A stretch of 64,000 nt of DNA, from the NCBI RefSeq assembly GCF_003710825.1, contig NZ_RHHQ01000007.1:124001-188000 (forward strand), read 5' to 3'. The notes beneath the pieces are model-generated. The model was not told the origin of the DNA, searched no databases, and saw only the letters and a list, made by a program, of their open reading frames with translations. The translations under genes and the position numbers were made by a program. Shown here piece after piece: positions 43,265 to 51,666 of this stretch. Every line of letters begins with the position of its first letter. The stretch's first letter is position 1. The DNA comes from Brevibacillus fluminis. GTDB taxonomy: Bacteria; Bacillota; Bacilli; Brevibacillales; Brevibacillaceae.

Positions 43265-45040
43265 TTGAGCAGCTTAAAGGATAAATTGGCGGTGCTGCCG
43301 GATAAACCCGGCTGTTACCTGATGAAGAATAAAAATGGTGAAATCATTTATGTCGGCAAGGCCAAGGTGCTGAAAAACCGCGTGCGCTCCTATTTTACCG
43401 GGAGCCACAACGGCAAGACCCAGCTCTTGGTCAGCGAAATTACCGATTTCGAATATATCGTGGTATCCTCGGCCATCGAGGCGCTTGTGCTGGAGTGCAA
43501 TTTGATCAAGCAGTATGACCCGCGTTACAATGTCATGCTGAAGGACGACAAGACGTATCCGTACATCAAGATTACAAACGAAAAACAGCCCCGACTGGAG
43601 ATTACCCGAAAGGTGCTAAAGGATAAAGCGCGCTATTTCGGCCCGTACCCGAATGCGGGAGCGGCGCAAGAGGTCAAAAAACTGCTGGACCGCCTGTATC
43701 CGCTGCGTAAGTGCAAGACCATGCCCAAACAAGTATGCTTGTACTATCACATGGGGCAATGTCTCGCTCCCTGTGTGTACGAAGTGGAGGATGCGGAAAA
43801 CCAGCGCATTGTTGAGGAGATCGACCGATTCCTCGATGGCGGCCATGAAGCAATGAAGACCCAGCTGACCGAAAAGATGATGGAAGCAGCAGAGGCGATG
43901 GAATTTGAGCGGGCGAAGGAGCTGCGCGACCAGATCCGCAATATTGAGGCTGTGATGGAAAAGCAGAAGGTCACCTTTACCGATACAGTCGATCGCGACA
44001 TCCTCGGCTTTGCCGTCGACAAAGGCTGGATGTGTGTGCAGGTGTTTTACATGCGCCAAGGAAAGATGATCGAGCGGCAGACGACCTCCTTTCCTTACTA
44101 TGGCGAACCTACGGAAGATTTCATGTCGTATGTGACGCAATTTTATTATGACAAGCAGCAGGTTTTGCCCAGAGAGATTTTACTGCCACAAGAAAGCGAA
44201 CCAGAGCTTTTGGCGGAATGGCTGGGCGTCAAAGTGCTGACGCCGAAGCGCGGCAAAAAAGTCGAGCTGGTGCAGATGGCTAGCGAAAATGCGCGCATCG
44301 CGCTTGAGGAAAAATTCGCTTTGATGTCCAAGGACGACGCCCGAACGATCCAGGCGATGCACAATCTCGGCCATGCGATGTCGATCGGCACGCCGCACCG
44401 GATCGAAGCCTTCGACAACTCCAATATCCAGGGTGCGGAGCCTGTTTCGGCGATGATCGTGTTCACCGATGGCCGCCCGGACAAAAAAGAGTACCGCAAG
44501 TACAAAATCCAGACCGTGCAAGGGCCGGACGATTACGGCTCCATGCGCGAGGTCATTCGCCGGCGATACAGCCGCATGCTGCGTGAAAATCAGCCGTTTC
44601 CTGATCTGATCGTCATCGATGGTGGGAAGGGGCAGATTCAGGCAGCGATGGACGTGCTCGAAAACGAGCTTGGCTTGTTTATTCCAGTCTGCGGTCTTGC
44701 TAAGGATGACAAACATAAGACGGCGATGCTCCTGTTTGGTGACCCGCCCGAGCCGGTTCCGCTCAAGCGGGACAGCAACGAGTTTTATTTGCTTCAGCGG
44801 ATCCAAGACGAGGTGCACCGTTTTGCCATCACGTTCCACCGCGCATCCCGTTCCAAAACGATGCTGTCTTCCCAGCTGGATGAAATTCCGGGAATAGGCG
44901 AAAAGCGCCGCAAGCTTCTTTTCCAGCACTTTGGTTCGCTCAAGAAGATGAAGGAAGCGACGGTTGAAGATTTCCGTCAGCTCGGCATCGGGGACAAGAT
45001 CGCTCGGGAGATCATCAGCCATTTGCGAAAAATGGTTTGA
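43265..45040 (+). CDS. uvrC: Excinuclease ABC subunit C
   Basis: A 591-residue UvrC making both incisions in nucleotide excision repair. It has an N-terminal GIY-YIG nuclease ([24 protein letters not shown]), the Cys-rich region ([21 protein letters not shown], a 4Fe-4S-type ligand set), UVR motif ([14 protein letters not shown]), the RNase H-like 5'-nuclease ([22 protein letters not shown]) and a C-terminal helix-hairpin-helix pair ([18 protein letters not shown]). TTG 43265 is chosen because GGAGG (43252-43256) is eight bases upstream and matches the family N-terminus; ATG 43250 lies before it and has no Shine-Dalgarno. Confidence 0.95.
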   Translation: MSSLKDKLAVLPDKPGCYLMKNKNGEIIYVGKAKVLKNRVRSYFTGSHNGKTQLLVSEITDFEYIVVSSAIEALVLECNLIKQYDPRYNVMLKDDKTYPYIKITNEKQPRLEITRKVLKDKARYFGPYPNAGAAQEVKKLLDRLYPLRKCKTMPKQVCLYYHMGQCLAPCVYEVEDAENQRIVEEIDRFLDGGHEAMKTQLTEKMMEAAEAMEFERAKELRDQIRNIEAVMEKQKVTFTDTVDRDILGFAVDKGWMCVQVFYMRQGKMIERQTTSFPYYGEPTEDFMSYVTQFYYDKQQVLPREILLPQESEPELLAEWLGVKVLTPKRGKKVELVQMASENARIALEEKFALMSKDDARTIQAMHNLGHAMSIGTPHRIEAFDNSNIQGAEPVSAMIVFTDGRPDKKEYRKYKIQTVQGPDDYGSMREVIRRRYSRMLRENQPFPDLIVIDGGKGQIQAAMDVLENELGLFIPVCGLAKDDKHKTAMLLFGDPPEPVPLKRDSNEFYLLQRIQDEVHRFAITFHRASRSKTMLSSQLDEIPGIGEKRRKLLFQHFGSLKKMKEATVEDFRQLGIGDKIAREIISHLRKMV

Positions 45041-45048
45041 AAAAGCAT

Positions 45049-45076
45049 TGCCAATTGAGTTGTTATTTGCTATACT
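45049..45076 (+). promoter_or_regulatory. lysC promoter
   Basis: TTGCCA (45049-45054), 16 bp and TATACT (45071-45076), followed about 40 bp later by the lysine-riboswitch leader. Confidence 0.6.
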
Positions 45077-45114
45077 CTCACTATTGTTTCACCAACTTCA
45101 TAAGACCTCACTTT

Positions 45115-45315
45115 CCTTTGGAAGTTGAGGTAGAGGCGCGAAAACCATAAGTACCCTCCTACCAGATTGGGAATCGAAGACGGGAGCGGAAAAGGGGAAT
45201 TCGCCGAAGTGCATGGTGCTGCCCAAGTGCCTTGTGCTGGGTCTGTGTTGAAGAAACACAGGACTGTCATCTGCCTGATCTACCCGTCAAGCAGATGGAG
45301 AGCTATCTCACGGGA
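45115..45315 (+). ncRNA. Lysine riboswitch (L box) in the lysC leader
   Basis: The conserved L-box elements are recognisable in order: the P1 5' strand with TGAGGTAGAGGCGCG, the AAGTA loop segment, GGAAAAGGGGAATTCGCCGAAG, the P3/P4 arms, the P5 stem and the closing GGAGAGCTATCTCA. They align by eye with the Bacillus lysC L box. Lysine binding should favour the terminator at 45374-45410. The transcript continues through repeat copy B into lysC. Confidence 0.93.
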
Positions 45316-45373
45316 GCCGAATGTTTTTTTCGGCTGCGTGTACAAGGGAAGGAGGAGCTACTATGTCTATTAC

Positions 45374-45410
45374 AGGCATCGACAGGAGTTTCCTTGTCGA
45401 TGCCTTTTTT
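45374..45410 (+). terminator. Riboswitch-controlled terminator of lysC
   Basis: AGGCATCGACA / TGTCGATGCCT with loop GGAGTTTCCT, followed by T6 ending at base 45410. Repeat copy B starts at the next base. Confidence 0.9.
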
Positions 45411-45496
45411 GTACAGATAAGAATTTATAAAATTCTTATCCAGTATAAGTGCAACCGTGGCTCCGCCAAAAAGCATGGCGTAGCCAGGTTTTCTAA
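45411..45496 (+). repeat. Dispersed two-hairpin repeat, copy B (86 bp)
   Basis: Identical to copy C at 84 of 86 positions. Hairpin 1: GATAAGAAT (45416-45424) with ATTCTTATC (45432-45440). Hairpin 2: GGCTCCGCC (45459-45467) with GGCGTAGCC (45477-45485), one mismatch, loop AAAAAGCAT. It lies between the lysine-riboswitch terminator and the lysC start, so it is transcribed only on readthrough. Confidence 0.9.
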
Positions 45497-45606
45497 CATA
45501 AAAAATCAAAGAGAAAACGTCGATTCGGAGTCGGCAAAAAAGAGAGAGCCTACTGATAAAAACACAAAGAGAAAAACAGACATAAGTGGAGTGGGGAGAG
45601 AATACA

Positions 45607-46848
45607 ATGGGAATCGTTGTGCAAAAGTTCGGAGGGACTTCGGTCGGAACAATTGAACGGATCGGGCGTGTAGCCGATCGAATCATCTCCTACAAAGAAG
45701 CGGGGCACCAAATGGTCGTCGTTGTCTCCGCGATGGGCAAATCGACAGATGTATTGGTAGACATGGCGAAAGAGATCAGTGCCCACCCGGACGAACGGGA
45801 GATGGATATGCTTTTGTCTACGGGCGAGCAGGTCACTATCTCGCTGCTCTCGATGATGCTGGAGAAAAAAGGGCATCGGGCTGTATCGCTGACCGGCTGG
45901 CAAGCGGGCATTACCACGGAATCGGTACACGGCAAAGCTCGCATCAAGCATATCGACAACGAGCGAATGAAATCGGAACTTGCAGAGGGCAACATCGTGA
46001 TCGTCGCGGGCTTCCAAGGTATTTCTGAGGAAGGCGAAATCACTACGCTGGGCCGTGGCGGTTCGGATACGACGGCTGTGGCGCTGGCAGCCAGCCTGAA
46101 AGCGGACAAATGCGAAATTTTCACGGACGTATCCGGCGTGTATACCGCTGATCCGCGTGTCGTTCCGGCAGCGCAGAAGCTTGACGTGATTTCGTATGAC
46201 GAGATGCTGGAGCTGGCAAATTTGGGGGCGGGCGTACTGCATCCTCGTTCCGTCGAATGCGCGAAAAAATATGGAGTTTGCCTTGTTGTGCGCTCCAGCT
46301 TTACAGATGAAGAAGGTACTTACGTGCAGGAGGGAATAACATTGGAAACAGGTAGAGTCGTAAGTGGAGTCGCACATGATGAAGATGTGGCAAAAATTAC
46401 GGTAGTAGGTATGCCAGCACAGGTCGGTACATTGTCCCGCTTGTTCAACACGCTTGCTACCCATCATGTGAATGTTGATATTATCATCCAAAGCTCCTAT
46501 GACGCCAAAGCGAGCAACATTTCCTTCACCGTAGCAGGCTCCGATTTGACCCACGCCCTGCAAACGCTGGAAGTGAGCCGTGCAGACCTTGGCTTCGACA
46601 AAGTGGAATACGAAGAAGCGTTGACCAAAGTGTCGATCGTCGGCGCGGGTATGGTCAACAATCCAGGTGTAGCGGCTGAAATGTTCCGCGAGTTGGCTCA
46701 GCAAGAAATTTCCATTAAAATGGTGTCGACCTCGGACATTAAAGTTTCGTGCGTCATCGCGTCGGAGTACGCAGATCGTGCCGTTCGTGCGCTGCATTCG
46801 ATTTTCCAGCTTGATGCACAGGAAGTGGCGGTCGTTCACGGAATATAG
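45607..46848 (+). CDS. lysC: Aspartate kinase (lysine-sensitive, aspartokinase II type)
   Basis: A 413-residue aspartokinase phosphorylating aspartate for lysine, threonine and methionine synthesis. The kinase domain has IVVQKFGGTSVGTIERI, VVVVSAMGKSTDVLV, LSTGEQVTISLLS, TLGRGGSDTTAVALAA and CEIFTDVSGVYTADPR; two C-terminal ACT domains (about 270-413) carry the regulatory site. ATG 45607 has GGGGAGAG upstream. Expression is under the lysine riboswitch. As in Bacillus LysC, a separate beta subunit probably arises from an internal start at residue 246. Confidence 0.96.
   Translation: MGIVVQKFGGTSVGTIERIGRVADRIISYKEAGHQMVVVVSAMGKSTDVLVDMAKEISAHPDEREMDMLLSTGEQVTISLLSMMLEKKGHRAVSLTGWQAGITTESVHGKARIKHIDNERMKSELAEGNIVIVAGFQGISEEGEITTLGRGGSDTTAVALAASLKADKCEIFTDVSGVYTADPRVVPAAQKLDVISYDEMLELANLGAGVLHPRSVECAKKYGVCLVVRSSFTDEEGTYVQEGITLETGRVVSGVAHDEDVAKITVVGMPAQVGTLSRLFNTLATHHVNVDIIIQSSYDAKASNISFTVAGSDLTHALQTLEVSRADLGFDKVEYEEALTKVSIVGAGMVNNPGVAAEMFRELAQQEISIKMVSTSDIKVSCVIASEYADRAVRALHSIFQLDAQEVAVVHGI
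46329..46848 (+). CDS. lysC: LysC beta subunit from an internal in-frame start (predicted)
   Basis: Within lysC, AGGAGGG at 46329-46335 is followed after six bases by the in-frame codon TTG 46342, codon 246 of the kinase. Bacillus subtilis aspartokinase II makes its beta subunit from the same position (residue about 246), giving a 163-residue C-terminal ACT protein; here the product would be 168 residues (46342-46848). The feature start includes the internal Shine-Dalgarno. The product forms an alpha2beta2 complex in Bacillus. Confidence 0.7.
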
Positions 46849-46865
46849 GGACAAATGAATAAATA

Positions 46866-46895
46866 TTGACAGTCTCGCCCTTGCAAGCGTATGAT
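46866..46895 (+). promoter_or_regulatory. metX promoter
   Basis: A perfect TTGACA (46866-46871), 18 bp and TATGAT (46890-46895), just upstream of the SAM riboswitch. It starts a separate transcript from lysC. Confidence 0.75.
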
Positions 46896-46915
46896 TAATG
46901 CAAATTGAATCGTAA

Positions 46916-47022
46916 CTCTTATCTAGAGTGGCGGAGGGACTGGCCCGATGAAGCCCGGCAACCCCGATTTTCGGAGAGGTGCTAATTCCAGCAAACGTTT
47001 TGCGCGTTTGGTAGATAAGAGA
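46916..47022 (+). ncRNA. SAM-I riboswitch (S box) in the metX leader
   Basis: The P1 arms CTCTTATCTAGAG and TAGATAAGAG, the core GGCCCGATGAAGCCCGGCAACC, AGAGGTGCTAATTCC and a P4 hairpin (GCAAACG / CGTTTG) match the S-box consensus. SAM binding should lead to termination at 47044-47080, shutting off metX. Confidence 0.95.
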
Positions 47023-47043
47023 GGGTCGAACTCTAATGAGAAC

Positions 47044-47080
47044 ACCCCTCTTTTCGTAACGTGAAAAGAGGGGTTTTTTA
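47044..47080 (+). terminator. Riboswitch-controlled terminator of metX
   Basis: CACCCCTCTTTTC / GAAAAGAGGGGTT, loop GTAACGT, followed by T5. An alternative antiterminator can pair GAGAGGGTCGAACTC with upstream sequence; that pairing is inferred. Confidence 0.88.
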
Positions 47081-47113
47081 ATTGGTCATGCGCGGGCAGG
47101 GGAGTGAGCAATT

Positions 47114-48175
47114 TTGCAGAAAATTGTGATTGAAGAGTTGACACTTGAGTCAGGGGAAGTGCTCTGTCAGGTAGAGGTAGGGTACAAAACATATGGGAGC
47201 TTTGATCCGGAACGCAATAACGCGGTTCTGGTTTGTCATGCGCTTACCGGGGATATGTATGCGGTGGGCGACGAGGAGCGTGCAGGCTGGTGGGAAGGGC
47301 TGATCGGGCCAGGCATGCCGATTGATACGAACAACTATTTTGTCATCTGTAGCAACGTGTTGGGTGGCTGTTATGGCACCACTGGTCCTGCGAGCTGTTC
47401 GCCGTCCACGGGTAAACCGTACGGCTCCGCGTTTCCTGTCGTGACCGTCCGCGATATGGTGACAGCCCAATACCATTTGGTAAAGCAGCTCGGCGTCGAG
47501 CATCTGTATGCCGTCATCGGCGGGTCGATGGGCGGCATGCAGGTGTATGAATGGGCCGTAACTTATCCAGACATGATGGACATGGTCGTTCCCATAGCGA
47601 CATGTTCGCGCTTGTCGGCTATCTCCATCGCCTACAATGACGTCGGGCGCCAGGCGATTTGTAATGATCCGGAATGGCAGGGCGGACACTACTATCCGGG
47701 CCCCGGGCCGAAAAACGGTCTTTCCACGGCACGGATGCTTGGGATGATCACCTACCGAACGGCAGAGCTGTTTGAGGAGCGGTTCGGGCGCAGCCTACAG
47801 GCGAAAGCGAGCCAGCATCTGCATGATACGACGTTTCAGATCGAAAGCTATTTGCGCTATCAGGGGGAAAAGCTGGTCGAGCGTTTTGACGCCAACAGCT
47901 ACCTGTACCTACTAAAAGCGATGGATACGCACGACATCGGCAGAGGTCGCGATGGGATCGAAGAAGCGATCAAGCACATCCGGGCAAAAGTGGTCAGCAT
48001 CGCCATCACCAATGACCTTTTGTATCCGATCGAGCATCAAGAAGAGATGGCGGAGCTGATGAAGAAAAACGGAATCGCTGTCGACTTTTACACAATCGAT
48101 TCCAAGTACGGACATGACGGCTTCCTCGTCGAGTTTCAAAAAATGGCCCGCCTCGTTGCCCCTTATTTCGCCTAA
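47114..48175 (+). CDS. metX: Homoserine O-acetyltransferase
   Basis: A 353-residue alpha/beta-hydrolase fold acyltransferase committing homoserine to methionine. Motifs are VCHALTGDMYAVG, WWEGLIGPGMPIDTNNYFVICSNVLGGCYGTTGP, the nucleophile elbow IGGSMGGMQVYEWA (Ser), and catalytic Asp/His in NDLLYPIEHQEEM and YGHDGFLVE. The ICSNVLGGCYGTTGP block is diagnostic for MetX rather than MetA. The start is TTG 47114 with GGGGAGTGAG upstream. It is slightly short for the family. The SAM riboswitch supports the methionine role. Confidence 0.94.
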   Translation: MQKIVIEELTLESGEVLCQVEVGYKTYGSFDPERNNAVLVCHALTGDMYAVGDEERAGWWEGLIGPGMPIDTNNYFVICSNVLGGCYGTTGPASCSPSTGKPYGSAFPVVTVRDMVTAQYHLVKQLGVEHLYAVIGGSMGGMQVYEWAVTYPDMMDMVVPIATCSRLSAISIAYNDVGRQAICNDPEWQGGHYYPGPGPKNGLSTARMLGMITYRTAELFEERFGRSLQAKASQHLHDTTFQIESYLRYQGEKLVERFDANSYLYLLKAMDTHDIGRGRDGIEEAIKHIRAKVVSIAITNDLLYPIEHQEEMAELMKKNGIAVDFYTIDSKYGHDGFLVEFQKMARLVAPYFA

Positions 48176-48254
48176 TAATAAGGAAGAAATGTCAGTGATT
48201 CCTTCCACTGGCTTTTCTTACGCGGGCAAGCAATAGTTCCCAGCCTCATTTATA

Positions 48255-48301
48255 GAGGGGAAACGGTGGCTCCGCTGATCGCTGGCGAAGCCCCTTTTTT
48301 T
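48255..48301 (+). terminator. Intrinsic terminator after metX, abutting repeat copy C
   Basis: Outer arms AGGGG and CCCCT enclose an inner GGCTCCGC / GGCGAAGCC hairpin, followed by T7 ending at 48301. The inner hairpin resembles hairpin 2 of the repeat. Copy C starts at the next base. Confidence 0.7.
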
Positions 48302-48387
48302 GTACAGATAAGAATTTAAAAAATTCTTATCCAGTATAAGTGCAACCGCGGCTCCGCCAAAAAGCATGGCGTAGCCAGGTTTTCTAA
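48302..48387 (+). repeat. Dispersed two-hairpin repeat, copy C (86 bp)
   Basis: Matches copy B except for one A/T change in the first hairpin and one C/T change in the CCGCGG segment. It sits between the metX terminator and the convergent yslB gene. Confidence 0.9.
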
Positions 48388-48396
48388 AAAGCAGGC

Positions 48397-48876
48397 TTAA
48401 GGAGTTCTTCTTTCTTCTATTGTAATGAGCGCATGTTCAGGGCGGCTGTCTTTTGCACAAACGACTAAAAACTGCCCATGAAGCGGGCAGGGATCATGCA
48501 AGCGGCTGAGCGCCCCGGCCACGATACCGCACTCCAGCGCGAGAGAGCGCGAAAGACGTTCTGTCGTATAGTACATGAATTGCGGATGGGAGAGCCGGTA
48601 GCCGGCGAATTTCTTTTCGAGCTTCACGGGTTCGAGCTTGCCGAGTCCCAGTTGGATGAAGGTCAAGACCAGATCGTCCTCGCTCTGGATATTCAGCTCC
48701 GTGCCAAGGTCCCGACCAAGCCAATACAGGATCGATGCCTCGCTCTCGCCGAGCAAGCGGGTAAACAATGTCTCCCGGAGCAGATGATAGCCTGTATAGG
48801 GCATGTTGGCCTGTTCCAGACGGGCAAGCAGAGGGGCGGGGATCAGCGAGCGCAGCGGGCTGGTTTCTGTACGCAT
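48397..48876 (-). CDS. yslB: YslB-like DUF2507 protein
   Basis: A 159-residue soluble protein of the DUF2507 family, with GYHLLRETLFTRLLGESEASILYWLGRDLGTEL and a C-terminal ALECGIVAGALSRLHDPCPLHGQFLV. The function is unknown; the family is usually encoded next to sdhC in Bacillus, as here, although in this window it is on the opposite strand and divergent from sdhCAB. AAAGGAGAG precedes the ATG at 48876. Confidence 0.85.
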   Translation of the reverse strand: MRTETSPLRSLIPAPLLARLEQANMPYTGYHLLRETLFTRLLGESEASILYWLGRDLGTELNIQSEDDLVLTFIQLGLGKLEPVKLEKKFAGYRLSHPQFMYYTTERLSRSLALECGIVAGALSRLHDPCPLHGQFLVVCAKDSRPEHALITIEERRTP

Positions 48877-49013
48877 GAGGCACTCTCTCCTTTGACTAGC
48901 AGTAGCATTACGCTATACTCTATGAATGAAAATGACGCCAAATGACCGAAAACTCTTAATCGACAAAAAAAACTATCATTCAATCTAAAAAAAGAATAAG
49001 TCTATTCACTGTC

Positions 49014-49042
49014 TTGACGCTCTTTGTGGACAGGAGTACAAT
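49014..49042 (+). promoter_or_regulatory. sdhCAB promoter and long leader
   Basis: TTGACG (49014-49019), 17 bp and TACAAT (49037-49042) form a strong sigma-A promoter. The leader to sdhC at 49268 is about 220 nt and has AT-rich and pyrimidine-rich tracts; in Bacillus sdh is controlled post-transcriptionally by the small RNA FsrA, which this leader could accommodate. No other gene is seen in 48877-49267. Confidence 0.8.
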
Positions 49043-49267
49043 GGTTTTGGTCACAGAATGTCTATACTTTTTTCTTATTAACGACATATTTTGACAAGGC
49101 TGCAATGAGAGCTGCTGCCTTTCGTGTAACTGCTGCGGGTATAATTACAGGTAGCAGTATGTGAAAGCGGGCACAATCTTTGTCGGCTGCCTCAGTATGT
49201 CTAACCCACTGTATTGCGGGCAAGGATAAGGAGAAGTCACTACATATCATTAAGGAGGGAACTTTGC

Positions 49268-49882
49268 ATGGCGAACAGCCATCACTTTTTGAGTCGAAAG
49301 CTGCATTCATTACTTGGTTTGGTTCCAGTCGGTCTCTTTTTGCTGGTTCACTTGACTGTCAACTACCAAGCAACAAAAGGCGCTGAAGCATTTAACAGCG
49401 GGGTAGGATTTATGGAAAGCCTACCGTTCCTGATTGTTCTCGAATTTGTCTTTATCTACATTCCTTTGCTGTTCCACGCAATTTACGGTTTGTACATCGC
49501 GTTCCAAGCAAAGAACAACGTCGGTACTTTCAGCTATTTCCGCAACCAAATGTTCCTGTGGCAACGTATCACCGGGGTGATCACCCTGATCTTCCTGGCG
49601 TGGCACGTATTCCAAACCCGCATTCAATTCGCGCTTGGCAATGTTGAACTGAACTATGACATGATGGCAAACGTTCTGTCCAACCCAGGCTTCATGATTT
49701 TTTACATTATCGGTACGCTTGCTGCCGTATTCCACTTCTCCAACGGTATCTGGGCTTTCCTGGTTCACTGGGGAATAACAGTAGGTCCGCGTTCGCAACG
49801 CATCGCAACCTACGTCACTATGATCATTTTCGTAGTGGTTGGCTTTATCGGAGTGCGTGCAATCACAGCATTCATCCAGTAG
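49268..49882 (+). CDS. sdhC: Succinate dehydrogenase cytochrome b558 subunit
   Basis: A 204-residue di-haem membrane anchor with five helices, as in Bacillus SdhC. It has haem-ligand histidines in RKLHSLLGLVPVGLFLLVHLTVNY, FHAIYGLYIAF, IFLAWHVFQTRI and AVFHFSNGIWAFLVHWGI. It transfers electrons from SdhB to menaquinone. ATG 49268 has AAGGAGGGA upstream; the open frame before it is leader sequence. It is the first gene of sdhCAB. Confidence 0.94.
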   Translation: MANSHHFLSRKLHSLLGLVPVGLFLLVHLTVNYQATKGAEAFNSGVGFMESLPFLIVLEFVFIYIPLLFHAIYGLYIAFQAKNNVGTFSYFRNQMFLWQRITGVITLIFLAWHVFQTRIQFALGNVELNYDMMANVLSNPGFMIFYIIGTLAAVFHFSNGIWAFLVHWGITVGPRSQRIATYVTMIIFVVVGFIGVRAITAFIQ

Positions 49883-49900
49883 GAAAAGGGGGAAAAAACC

Positions 49901-51664
49901 ATGGCAAAGAGCAAATTAATCGTAGTTGGTGGTGGCCTTGCTGGTCTGATGGCAACCATTCGTGCAGCTGAAAAAGGTGTTCCTGTCGAACTGTTCTCCC
50001 TCGTTCCGGTGAAACGTTCTCACTCCGTCTGTGCGCAGGGCGGCATCAATGGTGCCGTCAACACAAAAGGGGAAGGCGACTCTACATGGATTCACTTTGA
50101 CGACACTATTTATGGTGGAGACTTCTTGGCAAACCAACCGCCGGTAAAAGCGATGTGTGACGCTGCACCGGGGATCATTTACATGCTGGACCGCATGGGT
50201 GTTATGTTCAACCGTACCCCGGAAGGTCTTTTGGACTTCCGCCGTTTCGGGGGCACGCAGCATCACCGTACAGCATTTGCAGGTGCGACTACCGGTCAAC
50301 AGCTGTTGTATGCGCTGGATGAGCAAGTTCGTCGTTACGAAGCAGAAGGTTTGGTTACCAAATATGAATACTGGGATTTCCTCGGAGCAGTTTTGGACGA
50401 ATCCGGCGTTTGCCGCGGGATTACAGCGCAAAACCTGCGTTCCAGCGAAATCAAATCGTTCGCTGCTGACGCTGTCATCATGGCAACCGGTGGCCCTGGT
50501 ATCGTATTCGGTAAAACAACCAACTCGATCATCAATACTGGTACTGCCGCTTCCGCGCTGTATCAACAAGGCGTTATTTATGCGAACGGCGAGTTCATCC
50601 AAATTCACCCGACCGCAATCCCAGGCGACGACAAGCTGCGCCTAATGTCCGAATCCGCTCGTGGTGAAGGTGGACGCGTGTGGACGTACAAAGACGGTAA
50701 GCCTTGGTACTTCCTTGAAGAAAAATATCCAGCATACGGAAACCTTGTTCCGCGTGACATCGCGACTCGTGAGATTTTCTCCGTGTGCGTAGACATGAAG
50801 CTGGGTATCAACGGCGAAAACATGGTGTACCTCGACCTGTCCCACAAAGATCCGAAAGAGCTGGATGTAAAACTGGGCGGTATCATTGAAATCTATGAAA
50901 AATTCGTTGGGGAAGACCCACGCAAAGTGCCAATGCGCATTTTCCCTGCGGTCCACTATTCGATGGGCGGCATGTGGGTTGACTACAACCAAATGACCAA
51001 TATCCCTGGCTTGTTCGCTGCTGGTGAGTGCGACTTCTCGCAGCACGGTGCTAACCGTCTGGGTGCAAACTCCTTGTTGTCCGCGATCTTTGGCGGTATG
51101 GTAGCAGGTCCAAAAGCGATCGAGTACATGAACAGCTTGGAGAAATCCTCGAGCGACGTATCCAGCTCCGTATTCGACAGCTACACCAAAAAAGAGCAGG
51201 ACAAATACGACAACATCATGAAAATGGACGGCAACGAAAACGCTTATGTTATCCACAAAGAGCTGGGTGACTGGATGACCGCTAACATGACGGTTGTTCG
51301 CTACAACGATCGCCTGCAAAAAACAGATGATAAAATTCAAGAGCTGATGGAACGCTACCAGCGTATCAACCTAAACGATACGCAAAAATGGAGCAATGCC
51401 GGTGCATCCTTCACGCGTCACCTGTGGAACATGCTTGCACTGTCCCGCGCTATGACCATCGGTGCTCTGAAGCGTGACGAAAGCCGTGGTGCTCACTACA
51501 AGCCTGAATTCCCAGATCGTAACGATGAGCAGTTCATGAAAACAACCATGGCGAAGTACAATGCGGAAACAACTGCACCTGAGATTTACTATGAAGATGT
51601 AGACGTCTCGCTGATCGAGCCTCGGAAGCGTGATTACTCTACATCCAAGAAGGGTGGTCATTAA
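49901..51664 (+). CDS. sdhA: Succinate dehydrogenase flavoprotein subunit
   Basis: A 587-residue flavoprotein oxidising succinate to fumarate. The N-terminal dinucleotide fold KLIVVGGGLAGLMATIRAAEKG, the covalent-FAD His region SHSVCAQGGINGAVNTKGE, HRTAFAGATTGQQLL, the substrate-site IQIHPTAIPGD, ESARGEGGRVW and MGGMWVDYNQMTNIPGLFAAGECDF are all present. It belongs to the Bacillus-type (B-type) succinate:menaquinone oxidoreductase. GGGGGAAAA precedes ATG 49901. Confidence 0.97.
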   Translation: MAKSKLIVVGGGLAGLMATIRAAEKGVPVELFSLVPVKRSHSVCAQGGINGAVNTKGEGDSTWIHFDDTIYGGDFLANQPPVKAMCDAAPGIIYMLDRMGVMFNRTPEGLLDFRRFGGTQHHRTAFAGATTGQQLLYALDEQVRRYEAEGLVTKYEYWDFLGAVLDESGVCRGITAQNLRSSEIKSFAADAVIMATGGPGIVFGKTTNSIINTGTAASALYQQGVIYANGEFIQIHPTAIPGDDKLRLMSESARGEGGRVWTYKDGKPWYFLEEKYPAYGNLVPRDIATREIFSVCVDMKLGINGENMVYLDLSHKDPKELDVKLGGIIEIYEKFVGEDPRKVPMRIFPAVHYSMGGMWVDYNQMTNIPGLFAAGECDFSQHGANRLGANSLLSAIFGGMVAGPKAIEYMNSLEKSSSDVSSSVFDSYTKKEQDKYDNIMKMDGNENAYVIHKELGDWMTANMTVVRYNDRLQKTDDKIQELMERYQRINLNDTQKWSNAGASFTRHLWNMLALSRAMTIGALKRDESRGAHYKPEFPDRNDEQFMKTTMAKYNAETTAPEIYYEDVDVSLIEPRKRDYSTSKKGGH

Positions 51665-51666
51665 TC

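Noticed and set aside
45550..46854. 434-residue antisense frame over lysC
   Set aside because: It opposes lysC completely and has no family features.
48255..48301. A fifth copy of the dispersed repeat just before copy C
   Set aside because: Only the GGCTCCGC / GGCGAAGCC hairpin is similar; the remaining repeat sequence is absent, so it was kept as the metX terminator. A shared origin of the hairpins is possible but unproven.
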